Assembly: GCA_000733915.1 (NCBI GenBank)
Contig: JPOM01000001.1
Span: 682,001 to 746,000, forward strand
Source: Caulobacteraceae bacterium PMMR1
Lineage (GTDB): Bacteria; Pseudomonadota; Alphaproteobacteria; Caulobacterales; Caulobacteraceae
DNA length: 64,000 nt
Direction: 5' to 3'
Made by a program: the position numbers and the translations under genes
Notes under the pieces: model-generated
Told to the model about the DNA's origin: nothing
Database searches by the model: none
The model's input: the letters and a program-made list of their open reading frames with translations, nothing else
Part shown: positions 50,613 through 60,112 of the stretch, piece after piece
Layout: each line of letters opens with the position of its first letter
How positions within the stretch are numbered: position 1 is the stretch's first letter

Positions 50613-50641
50613 CTTATAGTGTCCTCGCCCAAGCAACGCAA
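50613..50641 (-). promoter_or_regulatory. Candidate sigma-70 promoter for tRNA-Tyr/tRNA-Gly/tuf, overlapping the rlmB start
   Basis: On the minus strand TTGCGT (plus 50636-50641) and TATAAG (plus 50613-50618) are exactly 17 bases apart. They lie about 130 bases upstream of tRNA-Tyr. The -35 box falls inside the first codons of divergent rlmB and the -10 box abuts its GTG. Confidence 0.45.
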
Positions 50642-51455
50642 CGACCGCCGACGGGGCGCTCCGAAGGGGCCGAAAGCCCAAGCTGGGCCTCAGAGTCCGG
50701 GCGGTTTGCACCGCGAGCGGCGGGTGCGGCGCGAGGCGGCGGAGAGCGGCTGGCTCTGGGGCTGGCACGCCGTGGAGGCGGCGCTGAAGAACCCCGCGCG
50801 CACCGGACTGCGTCGCCTAATCTGCGCCTCAGCCCGCGCGGCGGAGGCGGAAGCCCTGGCGCGCGCCGCCGCCGAGCCGATCCGCGTGGAGCCGCTGGAG
50901 CCGCAGGAGATCGCCCGCACCCTGCCGCCCGGGGCCGTGCACCAGGGCATCGCCCTTCTCGCCGATCCCCTCGAAGGTCCGGACCTGGAGGACGTCGCCA
51001 CGCCGGCGCAGGGCGTCATTCTCATGCTGGACCAGGTCACCGATCCGCAGAACGTCGGGGCCATCTTACGCTCCGCCGCGGCGTTCGGGGCCAAGGCCGT
51101 GATCCTGCAGGACCGCCGCGCGCCCCAGCTCACCGGCGCCCTGGCCAAGGCGGCGGCGGGCGCGGTGGAGCGCACCCCGGTGGTGCGGGTCGTGAACCTC
51201 GCCCGGGCGCTGGAGACCCTGGCCGATCTCGGCTGGCGGGCGGTGGGCCTGGACGGTCAGGCGGCGGACGAACTGTCAGATGTTCTGGACGCCAGGCCCA
51301 CTGTACTGGTCATGGGATCGGAGGGGGAAGGTCTCCGGCGCCTGGTGCAAGAGCATTGCGACGGCCTGGCCCGGATTCGCATGCCAGGCGAGTTGGAGAG
51401 CCTGAACGTCTCCGCCGCCGCGGCCATTGCGCTCTACGCCGCGACGCGACGCTGA
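50619..51455 (+). CDS. rlmB: TrmH/SpoU family rRNA 2'-O-ribose methyltransferase (RlmB-like)
   Basis: This 278-residue protein begins with a basic, disordered N-terminus. A substrate-binding domain follows (SGWLWGWHAVEAAL, LPPGAVHQGIALLA), then the SPOUT knot with LDQVTDPQNVGAILRSAAAF, VLVMGSEGEGL and MPGELESLNVSAAAAIAL. It probably methylates G2251 of 23S rRNA from S-adenosylmethionine. GTG 50619 is the only reasonable start and leaves no upstream Shine-Dalgarno. It is divergent from the tRNA/tuf operon. Confidence 0.9.
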   Translation: MSSPKQRNDRRRGAPKGPKAQAGPQSPGGLHRERRVRREAAESGWLWGWHAVEAALKNPARTGLRRLICASARAAEAEALARAAAEPIRVEPLEPQEIARTLPPGAVHQGIALLADPLEGPDLEDVATPAQGVILMLDQVTDPQNVGAILRSAAAFGAKAVILQDRRAPQLTGALAKAAAGAVERTPVVRVVNLARALETLADLGWRAVGLDGQAADELSDVLDARPTVLVMGSEGEGLRRLVQEHCDGLARIRMPGELESLNVSAAAAIALYAATRR

Positions 51456-51589
51456 ATCACACACGTGTCACACGAGGAAGGTTGATTCTTCTCTAACGTT
51501 GGGGCCTTCTACCTTCGCCATGGGCCCAACCAGGGGGGCGATGGCGCCGAGCGTGCAATCAGGCGTTAGTTGGGGCAATCGAGGCGTCA

Positions 51590-52956
51590 ATGATGAACGG
51601 GCGATGGATCAAGTCGGCGCGGGCGTCAGCCGCCGCCGCGGTCATGATGGCGGGCGCGATCGCCCTTTCGGCCTGCGAACAGCGGCCCTATCCGACTCCC
51701 GCCGTCGATCCCCAGCCGCCCCCGCCGCCGCCGCCGGCCGAGCTGATGGGCGCGCCGACGCCGCCCCCCCGCCGCCGCCGCCCGTGGCCGAGAACAACGC
51801 ACCTGTGGTCGTGGCTATGGCGCCCATCCCGAACCCGCCGGGGGCCAGCCGCTATGAGCGCCGCCGCGCCTGGGCCGAAGAGGGCTATGCCCGCGCGCCC
51901 GCACATCGGCGTCACCGCGAGGCGCCCGAGACCTATGGCGAGGCCGCGCCGCCGGTCCGCCACGCCCGTACGCACCACGCCTACGCCGCCGCGCCGGCCC
52001 CCGCCGCCCACGCCTATGTCCCGCCGCCGGCGCCCAAGGCCCTGCCGCGTCCCGTCGCCCCGAGCGTGGCCAGCGCGGCGCATCAGGCCGACATCGCCGC
52101 CCGCGCGGCTGCGGCGGCGGCGGCGGTGAAGGCGCAGGAGGAGGCCCGCAAGGCCGAAGCTGCGGCCCGAGCGGCTCAGGCCAAGGCCGCGCAGGACGCC
52201 AAGGCCGCGGCGGCGAAGGTTGCGGCCGACGCCAAGGCCGCCAAGGACAAGGCGGCCGCCGCCGCCAAGCTCGCCGCCTCCGGGGCCGCGCCGAAGCTGG
52301 CCGCGCCCGTCACGCCGCAGGCCACGCCCTCCACGGCGAGCGCCGGTGCCGATGACCGCGTGCAGCACCTGAAGGACCTGCAGGCGGCCCTCACCGCGGC
52401 CGTCGCCAAGCAGGCCGTGCTGAAGAAGCCTGTCACCTTCACCGCCGGCCAGCCCGCCGACGTGTCGCTGAGCCTGCCGGCCGGCTTCGCCGAAACGGTG
52501 CGCGACGCCGCCGCCAAGACCGGGCTCACCGACGCCGCGGCGTCGGTCAACCTCACCGCCATCCTCTCGGGCGACGGCTACACCGCCGTGCCGGACGAGA
52601 CCCAGTCCCAGCCGTTGACCGTCGGCCAGCCGGTCGAGTTCCACTGGACCGTCACCGCCGCCCCGAACGCCAAGGGGCCGCTGCACGCGGACGTGGGGGC
52701 CGACCTGCTCGGCGCCGGCTCCGACAGCCTGGCGCTGGGCTCGGTCCAGGGCGCGGCCAAGGGCGGCTTCCACCTGACGCCGCAGGTGCTGGGCGCCGCG
52801 CTCCTCGTCCTGATCGTGGCCGTGCTGGTCGCCTGGCTGTCGAGCGGCCGCAACAGCGGGCCGACCCGCTCCGCGGCCGCGCGCCGGGCGGCGCGCCGCA
52901 TGCAGCGGGACCGCCGCCCCGCGAACCCCGACGGGGGCGCCGAAGTCGCCCACTGA
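51590..52956 (+). CDS. Lipoprotein with Pro-rich linker, Ala/Lys coil and C-terminal membrane helix; frameshifted
   Basis: From ATG 51590 the product has a lipoprotein signal (AAAVMMAGAIALSACEQRPY; Cys about residue 29). A poly-Pro segment follows, at which point the frame is lost. In the +2 frame the same gene continues with APVVVAMAPIPNPPGASRYE, a long Ala/Lys coiled coil (about bases 52080-52300), a globular domain with TAGQPADVSLSLPAGFAETV, then one membrane helix (VLGAALLVLIVAVLVAWLSS) and a basic tail. One base added at the C-run near 51763-51769 joins both into about 455 residues. The open frame beginning at 51427 overlaps rlmB and is spurious. I do not recognise the family; the layout suggests an envelope-spanning protein. 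A strong terminator follows. Confidence 0.65.
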
Positions 52957-52987
52957 GGCGATCCGACTCCAGGACCTGAGAACGGCG

Positions 52988-53018
52988 AAGGCCGGGGGAG
53001 ACCCCGGCCTTCTGCTTT
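52988..53018 (+). terminator. Rho-independent terminator after the lipoprotein gene
   Basis: AAGGCCGGGG (52988-52997), loop GAGA, then CCCCGGCCTT (53002-53011) form a perfect 10-bp stem followed by CTGCTTT. It lies between the convergent lipoprotein and metG genes and could also stop metG readthrough. Confidence 0.8.
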
Positions 53019-53065
53019 GAAGAGGCCAGCTCCTCAGGCCGGCCGCGCCTCGGGCCAGCCGCGCC

Positions 53066-54913
53066 TCAGGCCTTTTCGGCCCCAGCCGGGTCCGCGCCGC
53101 CGAACCGTTCGGCCCACGCCGCGACCTGGGCGTCCTCGATCTTGCGGAAGAGCACCTCGGGCGCGGACACCGGCCGGCCGGCAGGCAGGCGGTCGAGCTC
53201 TTGCGCGGCCGGCTGATCCGGCCAGGGCAGGGGCCCGCTCTCCCCTACTGCGCCAGCAATCTTGGCGGCGGCGAAGGGGATGAAGGGCTGGGACAGGCGC
53301 GCGAACAGGTGCGCGAGGTTCAGGGCCGTGCGCACGATCACGCCCGCGCGCTCAGGCTCGGTCTTGATCGCGGTCCAGGGCGCGGCTTCCTGAAGGTACT
53401 CGTTTCCGAGCACCCATAGCCCGCGGAGGGTCTGGGCCGCCTTGCGGACCTCGATGCCCTCCAGGTTGGCGGTCAGCTCGGCCAGCCGCGCGTCCACCTC
53501 GGCATAGAGGCGCTGCTCGACCTCGCCCGGCGTTCCGCCCTCGGGCACGCGGCCCTCAAAGCGCGTCTCCGCGAACTTCACGACGCGGTTGACGAAGTTG
53601 CCGAGCACGTCGGCCAGGTCCTTGTTCACCGAGGATTGGAACTGCTCCCAGGTGAAGGCGGTGTCCGATCCCTCCGGCGCATTGGCGGTCAGGTACCAGC
53701 GCCAGCAGTCCGCGGGCAGCAGCTCCAGCGCCGTGTCCATGAACACGCCCCGCCGCTGCGAGGTGGAGAACTTGCCGCCGTACCAGTTCAGCCAGTTGAA
53801 GCTCTTCAGCTGGTCCACCAGCCGCCAGGGCTCGCCCGATCCGAGGATGGTCGCGGGGAAGCTCACCGTGTGGAAGGCGACGTTGTCCTTGCCCATGAAC
53901 TGGACGTAGCGGACCTGATCGGCGCCCTCGTCCAGCCGCCACCAGCGCCGCCAGGCGCCCTCCCCCTGGCCGGTGGCGTGGGCCCACTCCGCGGTCGCGG
54001 CGATGTATTCAATGGGCGCGTCGAACCAGACGTAGAAGACCTTGTGCTCGAACCCCGGGCGGGGGACGCCGTCCTTGGCCACCGGCACGCCCCAGGTCAG
54101 GTCGCGGGTGATGCCCCGGTCGATCAGGCCTTCGTCGAGGTGCTTATAGGCGATGGAGCGGGTCAGGGCGGGCCAGTCCACCCGGCTGTCGACCCAGGCC
54201 CGAATGCGATCCTGCAGCTTGGACTGCAGGAGGTAGAGGTGGCGGGTCTCGCGCACCTCGAGGTTGCGCGAGCCGGAGATGGCGGAATAGGGCGCCTTCA
54301 GGTCGATGGGGTCCAGCAGCGAGCCGCAGTTGTCGCACTGGTCGCCGCGCGCGCTCGGGAAGGCGCAGACCGGGCAGACGCCCTCGACATAGCGGTCCGG
54401 CAGGAAGCGGCCGTCGTCGATGGAATAGATCATGCGGTCGGTGCGGGCCTCGATCAGGCCGTTGGCCTCCAGCACGGCGGCGAAGTGCTGGGTCAGCTCG
54501 CGGTTCTCGGGGCTGGAGGAGCGGCCGAACCAGTCGAAGCTGAGGCCGAAGGCCTGGGCGACGCGCGCCTGAATCTCGTGCTGCTCATCGCAATAGGCGC
54601 GCACGTCCTGGCCGGCCGCCGCGGCGGCGAGCTCGGCGGGCGTTCCGTGCTCGTCGGTGGCGCAGATGTAGAGCACCTCGCGGCCCCGCGCGCGCTGGAA
54701 ACGGGCATAGACGTCGGCCGGCAGCATCGACCCCGCCAGATTGCCCAGGTGCTTCACGCCGTTGATGTAGGGCAGGGCCGAGGTGATCAGGACGCGCCCG
54801 GGGCGAGGTCGGCGGGCGGGGCGGCGGTCATCGGGGCGGCGCAGGTCCGGAAAGCTGGAGCGGGGAGCGCATATAAGCCGGACGATCTTAGAAGCGAAGC
54901 GAGCGCGCCGCAT
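53066..54913 (-). CDS. metG: Methionyl-tRNA synthetase
   Basis: Family motifs are clear: [16 protein letters not shown] (HIGH-type site), [13 protein letters not shown], a zinc knuckle [26 protein letters not shown], and the KMSKS equivalent KFSTS. The C-terminus carries the anticodon-binding helical domain. It charges tRNA-Met. The N-terminus is uncertain: the usual MARILITS start is absent and the in-frame ATG at 54913 adds about 70 Arg/Pro-rich residues running into the divergent promoter. Adding one base to the C-run at plus-strand 54797-54802 would place ATG 54831 in frame, giving [12 protein letters not shown] then RVLITS. The true start is probably there. Confidence 0.93.
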   Translation of the reverse strand: MRRARFASKIVRLICAPRSSFPDLRRPDDRRPARRPRPGRVLITSALPYINGVKHLGNLAGSMLPADVYARFQRARGREVLYICATDEHGTPAELAAAAAGQDVRAYCDEQHEIQARVAQAFGLSFDWFGRSSSPENRELTQHFAAVLEANGLIEARTDRMIYSIDDGRFLPDRYVEGVCPVCAFPSARGDQCDNCGSLLDPIDLKAPYSAISGSRNLEVRETRHLYLLQSKLQDRIRAWVDSRVDWPALTRSIAYKHLDEGLIDRGITRDLTWGVPVAKDGVPRPGFEHKVFYVWFDAPIEYIAATAEWAHATGQGEGAWRRWWRLDEGADQVRYVQFMGKDNVAFHTVSFPATILGSGEPWRLVDQLKSFNWLNWYGGKFSTSQRRGVFMDTALELLPADCWRWYLTANAPEGSDTAFTWEQFQSSVNKDLADVLGNFVNRVVKFAETRFEGRVPEGGTPGEVEQRLYAEVDARLAELTANLEGIEVRKAAQTLRGLWVLGNEYLQEAAPWTAIKTEPERAGVIVRTALNLAHLFARLSQPFIPFAAAKIAGAVGESGPLPWPDQPAAQELDRLPAGRPVSAPEVLFRKIEDAQVAAWAERFGGADPAGAEKA

Positions 54914-54956
54914 GGCTCCGCTGTGCGTTACCGCTCCATACATCGAAGGAGAGGTC

Positions 54957-56744
54957 ATGAACTGGCAGGAGGGCATAGCCTTCGCCCTGATCGGCACGGC
55001 GCTGGTCATGTTCGCCTGGGGGCGGTTCCGCTACGATCTGGTTTCGTTGGCGATCCTGGCCGCCGGCATCCTCCTGGGCGTGGTCAAGCCCGCCCACGCC
55101 TTCGACGGCTTCAAGAACGAGATCGTGGTCATCATCGGCGCGGCGCTGGTGGTGTCCACCGCCGTGTCCCGCTCTGGCGTCGTGGAGGCGCTGCTCCGGC
55201 CGATCACGCCCTATCTGAAGACCGAGCAGGCGCAGGTCCCGGCGCTGGCGGTCTCGACGACCCTGCTCTCCATGGTGACGAAGAACGTGGGCGCGCTGGC
55301 GATCTTCCTTCCGGCCGCGCTGAGGCTGACGCGCACGACCCCTACGCCGGCCAGCCGTCTGTTCATGCCGATGTCGTTCGCGAGCCTGCTCGGCGGGATC
55401 GTAACCCTCGTCGGCACCTCGCCCAACATCATCGTGTCGCAGGTGCGCGGCGAGATGCTGGGCAAGCCCTTCGCCATGTTCGACTTCGCCCCTGTCGGCC
55501 TGACGCTGGCCGGGCTCGGAGTCGCCTTCGTCTCCGTCGCCTATCGCCTCCTGCCCAAGGAACGCGTCGCCGAAACCGGACCGGACGCCGCCATCGAGCG
55601 CGCGCCTTATCTGACCGAAGCGGTGGCGCCCGGGGACTATGCGCACGGACTGGAAGCGGTCGCCGAGCTCCACAAGCGCCTGGGTCAGGACGTCGCCGTC
55701 GTAGGCCTGACGCGCGAGGGCGCGCCCCGCGCCGCAATCGGGCCGGACGCCCGCATCGAGATCGGCGACGTGCTGCAGATCGAAGGCGAACCGAGCACGC
55801 TGCAGGACGCCATCGCCCGCGCCGGCCTGCGCCTCACCCGCGCCGACTCAGCCGCGCCCAAGAGCGATGCGACGGAGGAGGTCCGCTCGGCCGAGGCTGT
55901 CGTCACCACCCAATCGGAGCTGAACGGCCGCAGCGCTCGCCAGGCCGCCCTGTTCGACCGGCTGGGCATCAATGTGCTGGCCATTAGCCGGGTGGCCGAG
56001 CGGCTGCGCGGGCGGCGGCTGAAGGACGTGCCCCTCCGCGCTGGGGACGTGCTGGTGCTGCAGGGCGGGGCCAAGGCCCTGCCCCGGGCGATGAAGGACC
56101 TCGGCCTCTTGCCGCTCGCCGAGCGCGACGTGCGGCTGGGGGCGACCAAGCCCTCCTTCCTGCCCATTGCGGTCCTGGCCGTGTTCATGGTGCTGGTGGC
56201 GCTGAAGCTTCTGCCCGTCGCCCAGGCCTTCTTCTGCGCCGCGGTGCTGATGGTGCTGCTCGGCAGCCTGTCGATGCGCGAGGCCTACGAAAGCCTGGAC
56301 CCGCCGGTGCTGGTGCTCATCGCCGCCCTGGCGCCAATCAGCGAGGCGGTGCGCGAGAGCGGCGGCACGGCCCACGTCGCCGTCCTGCTCAGCCACATCG
56401 TCGGGCTGTTCCCGCCGCTCGGCGCGCTGATGTTCGTGATGACCGCCGCCATGCTGCTCGCGCCGTTCCTGCACAACGTCCCGACCGTCCTGATGCTGGC
56501 CCCCATCGCCGTCGACCTGGCGCGTCGGCTGCACCTCAGCCCCGATGCGTTCCTCATGGGCGTGGCGACCGGCGCAGCCTGCGACTTCCTCACCCCCGTC
56601 GGGCACCAGTGCAACACGCTGGTGTGGGGGCCGGGCGGTTATCGCTTCACCGACTATGCGCGGCTGGGGGCGCCCCTGTCGGTGCTTGTCATCGCGCTCG
56701 GCGCCCCGCTGATCTCCGCTGTCTGGGGCCTGCACCTGCGCTGA
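54957..56744 (+). CDS. SLC13-type divalent anion:Na+ symporter-like membrane protein with two RCK_C (TrkA_C) domains
   Basis: From ATG 54957, preceded by GGAGAGG, the 595-residue protein has about eleven membrane helices and the DASS sodium-binding motifs [10 protein letters not shown] and [15 protein letters not shown]. Between the two halves lie two TrkA_C domains ([20 protein letters not shown] and [15 protein letters not shown]), about residues 205-395, possibly ligand-sensing. The family imports sulfate, di- or tricarboxylates or phosphate; the substrate is unknown. The longer frame starting at 54783 overlaps the metG 5' end and is rejected. It is divergent from metG. Confidence 0.88.
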   Translation: MNWQEGIAFALIGTALVMFAWGRFRYDLVSLAILAAGILLGVVKPAHAFDGFKNEIVVIIGAALVVSTAVSRSGVVEALLRPITPYLKTEQAQVPALAVSTTLLSMVTKNVGALAIFLPAALRLTRTTPTPASRLFMPMSFASLLGGIVTLVGTSPNIIVSQVRGEMLGKPFAMFDFAPVGLTLAGLGVAFVSVAYRLLPKERVAETGPDAAIERAPYLTEAVAPGDYAHGLEAVAELHKRLGQDVAVVGLTREGAPRAAIGPDARIEIGDVLQIEGEPSTLQDAIARAGLRLTRADSAAPKSDATEEVRSAEAVVTTQSELNGRSARQAALFDRLGINVLAISRVAERLRGRRLKDVPLRAGDVLVLQGGAKALPRAMKDLGLLPLAERDVRLGATKPSFLPIAVLAVFMVLVALKLLPVAQAFFCAAVLMVLLGSLSMREAYESLDPPVLVLIAALAPISEAVRESGGTAHVAVLLSHIVGLFPPLGALMFVMTAAMLLAPFLHNVPTVLMLAPIAVDLARRLHLSPDAFLMGVATGAACDFLTPVGHQCNTLVWGPGGYRFTDYARLGAPLSVLVIALGAPLISAVWGLHLR

Positions 56745-56826
56745 GGTCCCGCGGCGTCAGGGTTGCCAGGGCGCGGGCCGCCGCTCCAAAGTCGCTTTCG
56801 CGATCCGTCCCGAGGAGTCCCGCGTC

Positions 56827-58119
56827 TTGTCCTTCGCCACGTCCGGCCTCAGCGCCGACCGACTGAACCGCATCGCGCCCTATCTGGAAGACAAGTACGT
56901 CAAGCCCGGGCGGCTGCCCGGCACGGCCACGGCGGTCTGGCGTCGCGGCGAGCCCGCCCACTTCGCGACCACCGGCTTCGCCGACGTCGAGCGCCGCACG
57001 CCGCTCAGCCAGGACACCATCTACCGCATCTATTCGATGACCAAGCCGGTCACGAGCGTCGCTTTCATGATGCTCGTAGAGGAAGGCAAGGTGGCGCTGG
57101 AGGACCCCGTCCATCGCTTCATTCCCTCCTGGCGGGACCTCGGCGTGTTCAACGGCGGCACGCTCGACGCCTTTCAGACCAAGCGCACCGACCAGCCGAT
57201 GCGCATGATCGATCTGCTGCGCCATACCTCGGGGCTCACCTACGGCTTCCAGAACCGCAGCAATGTCGACGCCGCCTACCGCAAGCTGAAAATCGGCGAG
57301 ATCGAAAAGGCCGGGACCCTGGAGGACATGATCGAGAAGGTCTCCAAGCTGCCGCTGGAGTTCTCGCCGGCCAGCGCCTGGAACTACTCGATCTCGACGG
57401 ACGTGCTGGGATATCTCGTGGGCGTGATCTCGGGCTTGCCCTTCGACGAGTTCCTGCGCACGCGCATTTTCCAGCCGCTCGGCATGTCGGACACCGGCTT
57501 CTTCGTCCCGCCGGAGAAGGCCTCCCGCCTCGCCGCCTGCTACGCCATGGCCCCTCCGGGCGCGACCGCCCTTCCAGGCGCGAGCGCGGCCTCGGTGCTC
57601 GGCACGGGCCTCACCGGCCTTGGCGGCATGGTCCTGCAGGACGACCCGCAAAAGAGCCCCTATCTCCACCCGCCGAGCTTCGTGTCCGGCGGCGGCGGCC
57701 TGGTCTCCACAGTCGACGACTATCTCCGCTTCTGCCGCATGCTGATCAGCGGCGGCGCGCTCGACGGGGTGCGCCTTTTGTCCCCCAAGACCGTGGAGCT
57801 GATGACCCAGAACCACCTGCCGGGCGGGGCGCAGCTGATCGACATGTCCCGCTCGCTGTTCAGCGAACAGACCTATGCCGGGCTGGGTTTCGGCCTGGGC
57901 TTTGCGGTCAATCTGAACCCGGCGGCGACCATGGTGCCGGGCTCGCACGGCGACTTCTACTGGGGCGGGGCGGCCTCGACCTTCTTCTGGATCGACCCCC
58001 GCGAAGCGCTGATCGGCATCTTCATGACCCAGCTCCTGCCCTCCTCCGCCTACCCCGTCCGGCGGGAGTTCCGCACCCTGGTCTATTCGGCGCTGGAGGA
58101 CAGCGCGACCTGGCCCTGA
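56827..58119 (+). CDS. Serine hydrolase, beta-lactamase/esterase EstB-like
   Basis: This 430-residue protein contains the SxxK motif in YSMTKPVTSVAF (catalytic Ser and Lys) and a YSxS motif (NYSISTDVLGYLV). It ends in HGDFYWGGAASTFFWIDP, which substitutes for the KTG loop. Such enzymes act as esterases or peptidases rather than true beta-lactamases. No signal peptide is seen, so it is likely cytoplasmic. TTG 56827 is supported by GAGGAG (56812-56817) ten bases upstream. It stands alone between the SLC13 gene and a receiver gene. Confidence 0.88.
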   Translation: MSFATSGLSADRLNRIAPYLEDKYVKPGRLPGTATAVWRRGEPAHFATTGFADVERRTPLSQDTIYRIYSMTKPVTSVAFMMLVEEGKVALEDPVHRFIPSWRDLGVFNGGTLDAFQTKRTDQPMRMIDLLRHTSGLTYGFQNRSNVDAAYRKLKIGEIEKAGTLEDMIEKVSKLPLEFSPASAWNYSISTDVLGYLVGVISGLPFDEFLRTRIFQPLGMSDTGFFVPPEKASRLAACYAMAPPGATALPGASAASVLGTGLTGLGGMVLQDDPQKSPYLHPPSFVSGGGGLVSTVDDYLRFCRMLISGGALDGVRLLSPKTVELMTQNHLPGGAQLIDMSRSLFSEQTYAGLGFGLGFAVNLNPAATMVPGSHGDFYWGGAASTFFWIDPREALIGIFMTQLLPSSAYPVRREFRTLVYSALEDSATWP

Positions 58120-58214
58120 GGCGAGCCGGGCCGCTTGCGCCGATCAGATCGCGCCTCTAGCGGAACGGCTCCGCCTGCGGCGAGTTCTGACATGAGCAGA
58201 GTGCGGGAGGTGGT

Positions 58215-58586
58215 TTGAGCGTTCTTCAGGGCAAGACGATCCTCGTGGTGGAGGACGAACTCCCGGTCGCCATGGGGATCGAGGACGCGCTCGCCGATTT
58301 CGGCTGCAGGGTCGCGGGGCCGTTTCCGACCGTGGACGAGGCGCGCACGGCCGCCGCCGGAACGATCGACGGCGCCATCCTGGACGTGAACGTGCGGGGC
58401 GAGCTTGTCTTTCCCCTCGCCGAGCAGCTGCGCGCGCGCGGCCTGCCGATCGTGCTCTGCAGCGGCTACGCCGAGATCGGCGTGATCCCCGACACCTTCG
58501 CCGGGGCGCCCCGGGTGTCCAAGCCGTACACCGACGCGGATCTGAGAAACGCGCTCGAGGCGGCGTTCCAGCGCCAGGCGGCCTGA
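58215..58586 (+). CDS. Stand-alone response regulator receiver
   Basis: This 123-residue CheY-like protein has the acidic pocket VVEDELPVAMG, phospho-acceptor Asp in GAILDVNVRGE and the Lys in PRVSKPYTDADL, with no output domain. It is of the type usually paired with HWE/HisKA2 kinases, and it converges on the receiver-HWE kinase gene 20 bases away, making that kinase its likely partner. TTG 58215 follows GGGAGG. Confidence 0.85.
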   Translation: MSVLQGKTILVVEDELPVAMGIEDALADFGCRVAGPFPTVDEARTAAAGTIDGAILDVNVRGELVFPLAEQLRARGLPIVLCSGYAEIGVIPDTFAGAPRVSKPYTDADLRNALEAAFQRQAA

Positions 58587-58605
58587 GCGGCCCAGGCTCT
58601 CGGCC

Positions 58606-59643
58606 TTAAGCGCTCAGGACCATCTCCGGGCGGGCCTCCGTCTGGGAGCCGGCAGGGAAGTCCAGGCGGCAGACCAGGCCCGTGGGCTCGAAGCTCATGT
58701 GCGCGGAGCCGTCGAGCTCGTACTGCGCCGTGCGGGCGATCAGCTCCGCCCCGAAGCCGAGCTCGCCCGGCTGAGCGACCTGGGGGCCGCCGACCTCGCG
58801 CCAGGTCAACTGCACGCGCCCGTCGCGATCGGTCCATTGCAGGTCGATCCGGCCGCCCTCGCGGGACAGGGCGCCGTACTTGGCGGCATTGGTGGCGAGC
58901 TCGTAGGCGATCAGCGCTATGGCGAGCGCCGCCTTGGGGGGCAGCTTGAGCGGAGGTCCTGAAAGGCTGAACCCCGGGCTGCCTTCCTTGGCGTAGGGGG
59001 CCAGGACCCGGTCCAGCACGCGTCGGATGTCCGTCTCGCCCCATTTGGCCTGGAAGATCAGGGCGTGGGCGTCGGCCAGGGCCTTTAGCCGCCCCATGAA
59101 GGCGGTCTCGAAGCTCTTCAGGTCCGTGCTCCGGCGCAGCGTCATGCGCGCGACCGTGGCGACGCTGGCCAGGGTGTTCTTCACGCGATGGCTGAGCTCG
59201 GCGACCAGCAGCTGCAGGCGCGCCTCCGCCCGGCGGCGTTCCTCCCGCTCGTGCGCTTCAGAGAAGGCGCGCAGCACCGCGCTCGGCAGACGCTCCAGAC
59301 GCGGCTTCAGCACATAGTCGGTGGCGCCGGCCTTCAGCGCGTCGACCGCGAACTCCTCGCCCAGGACGCCGGAGACGATGATGAAGGGCACGTCCGGCCA
59401 CCGCTCGCGCGTCAGCCTCAGCGCCGTCAGGCCGTCGAAGCCCGGCAGGGAGTAGTCCGACAGCACCACGTCGCACGCGCGATCCTGCAGCGCCGCCTCG
59501 AAGGCGGTGCGCGTCTCGACCCGCTTCAACTCGGTTCGAAGCCCCGCCCGTCGGAGCGCCGCCCCGATCAGCTCCGCGTCGATGTCGCTGTCCTCCACCA
59601 GCAGGATGCAGATCGTGGGGGTCGAAGCGGGAAGGTCGGACAT
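58606..59643 (-). CDS. Receiver-HWE family histidine kinase
   Basis: The 345-residue protein begins with a receiver (residues 10-130; VEDSDIDAE, LSDYSLPGFDG, YVLKPRLERL). A short coil leads to an HWE-type kinase: H box in LVAELSHRVKNTLASVATVA (phospho-His), N box ELATNAAKYGALS and the family-defining WRE in LTWREVGG. The HWE family is enriched in alphaproteobacterial light- and stress-response paths. It sits 13 bases behind the Rcp1-like gene in the bacteriophytochrome transcript, so it may receive signals from it. No membrane segment is present. Confidence 0.9.
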   Translation of the reverse strand: MSDLPASTPTICILLVEDSDIDAELIGAALRRAGLRTELKRVETRTAFEAALQDRACDVVLSDYSLPGFDGLTALRLTRERWPDVPFIIVSGVLGEEFAVDALKAGATDYVLKPRLERLPSAVLRAFSEAHEREERRRAEARLQLLVAELSHRVKNTLASVATVARMTLRRSTDLKSFETAFMGRLKALADAHALIFQAKWGETDIRRVLDRVLAPYAKEGSPGFSLSGPPLKLPPKAALAIALIAYELATNAAKYGALSREGGRIDLQWTDRDGRVQLTWREVGGPQVAQPGELGFGAELIARTAQYELDGSAHMSFEPTGLVCRLDFPAGSQTEARPEMVLSA

Positions 59644-59656
59644 ACGGGGCAGGCAC

Positions 59657-60112
59657 TCAGGTTGTCGGGGCAGCCGTCGGGGGAGGGGGCACGTTCAGGA
59701 TTCCCCAAAACACGCCAAGGTCCTGAATCGCTTCAAAGAAGTCGCGAAAATTCACGGGCTTGACCACGAAGGCGTTCACGCCGGACTGATAGCTGCGCAC
59801 AAGGTCGCGCTCCTCGCGCGACGAGGTCAGCATCACGATCGGGATCTGGCGCTGCTGCGGGTCGCTCTTGACCTGCTGCAGCACCTGCAGGCCGTCGACC
59901 TTGGGCAGCTTGAGGTCGAGCAACACCACGGCGGGATCGCCGGGCGGCCGCTCGGCGAACTCGCCCTGGCGGTAGATCCAGTCCAGCGCCTCGGCCCCGT
60001 CCCGCGCCACGACGATCTCGTTGGCGAGCTGGCAGCGGCTGAGCGCCGCCAGGGTCAGCTCCATGTCCCTGGGGTTGTCCTCCACAAGCAGGATTGGTCT
60101 TAGATCAGCCAA
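59657..60112 (-). CDS. Rcp1-type response regulator linked to bacteriophytochrome
   Basis: This 151-residue single-domain receiver has VEDNPRDMELTLAAL, phospho-acceptor Asp in VVLLDLKLPKVDGLQVL, Thr/Ser in IVMLTSSREERDL and the Lys in AFVVKPVNFRDF. The RDGxEALDWIY insert and C-terminal tail match phytochrome-partner receivers (Rcp1-like). TTG 60112 overlaps the bphP stop by eight bases, so it is translated with the phytochrome and is its most likely phosphate acceptor. Confidence 0.88.
   Translation of the reverse strand: MADLRPILLVEDNPRDMELTLAALSRCQLANEIVVARDGAEALDWIYRQGEFAERPPGDPAVVLLDLKLPKVDGLQVLQQVKSDPQQRQIPIVMLTSSREERDLVRSYQSGVNAFVVKPVNFRDFFEAIQDLGVFWGILNVPPPPTAAPTT

Noticed and set aside
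51427-51589. An upstream start for the lipoprotein gene overlapping rlmB
   Set aside because: The extension is in the wrong frame for the signal peptide and overlaps rlmB. The lipobox start at 51590 is far better.
54783-54956. An N-terminal extension of the SLC13 protein
   Set aside because: It overlaps the metG 5' end, is Arg-rich, and ATG 54957 has a strong Shine-Dalgarno.
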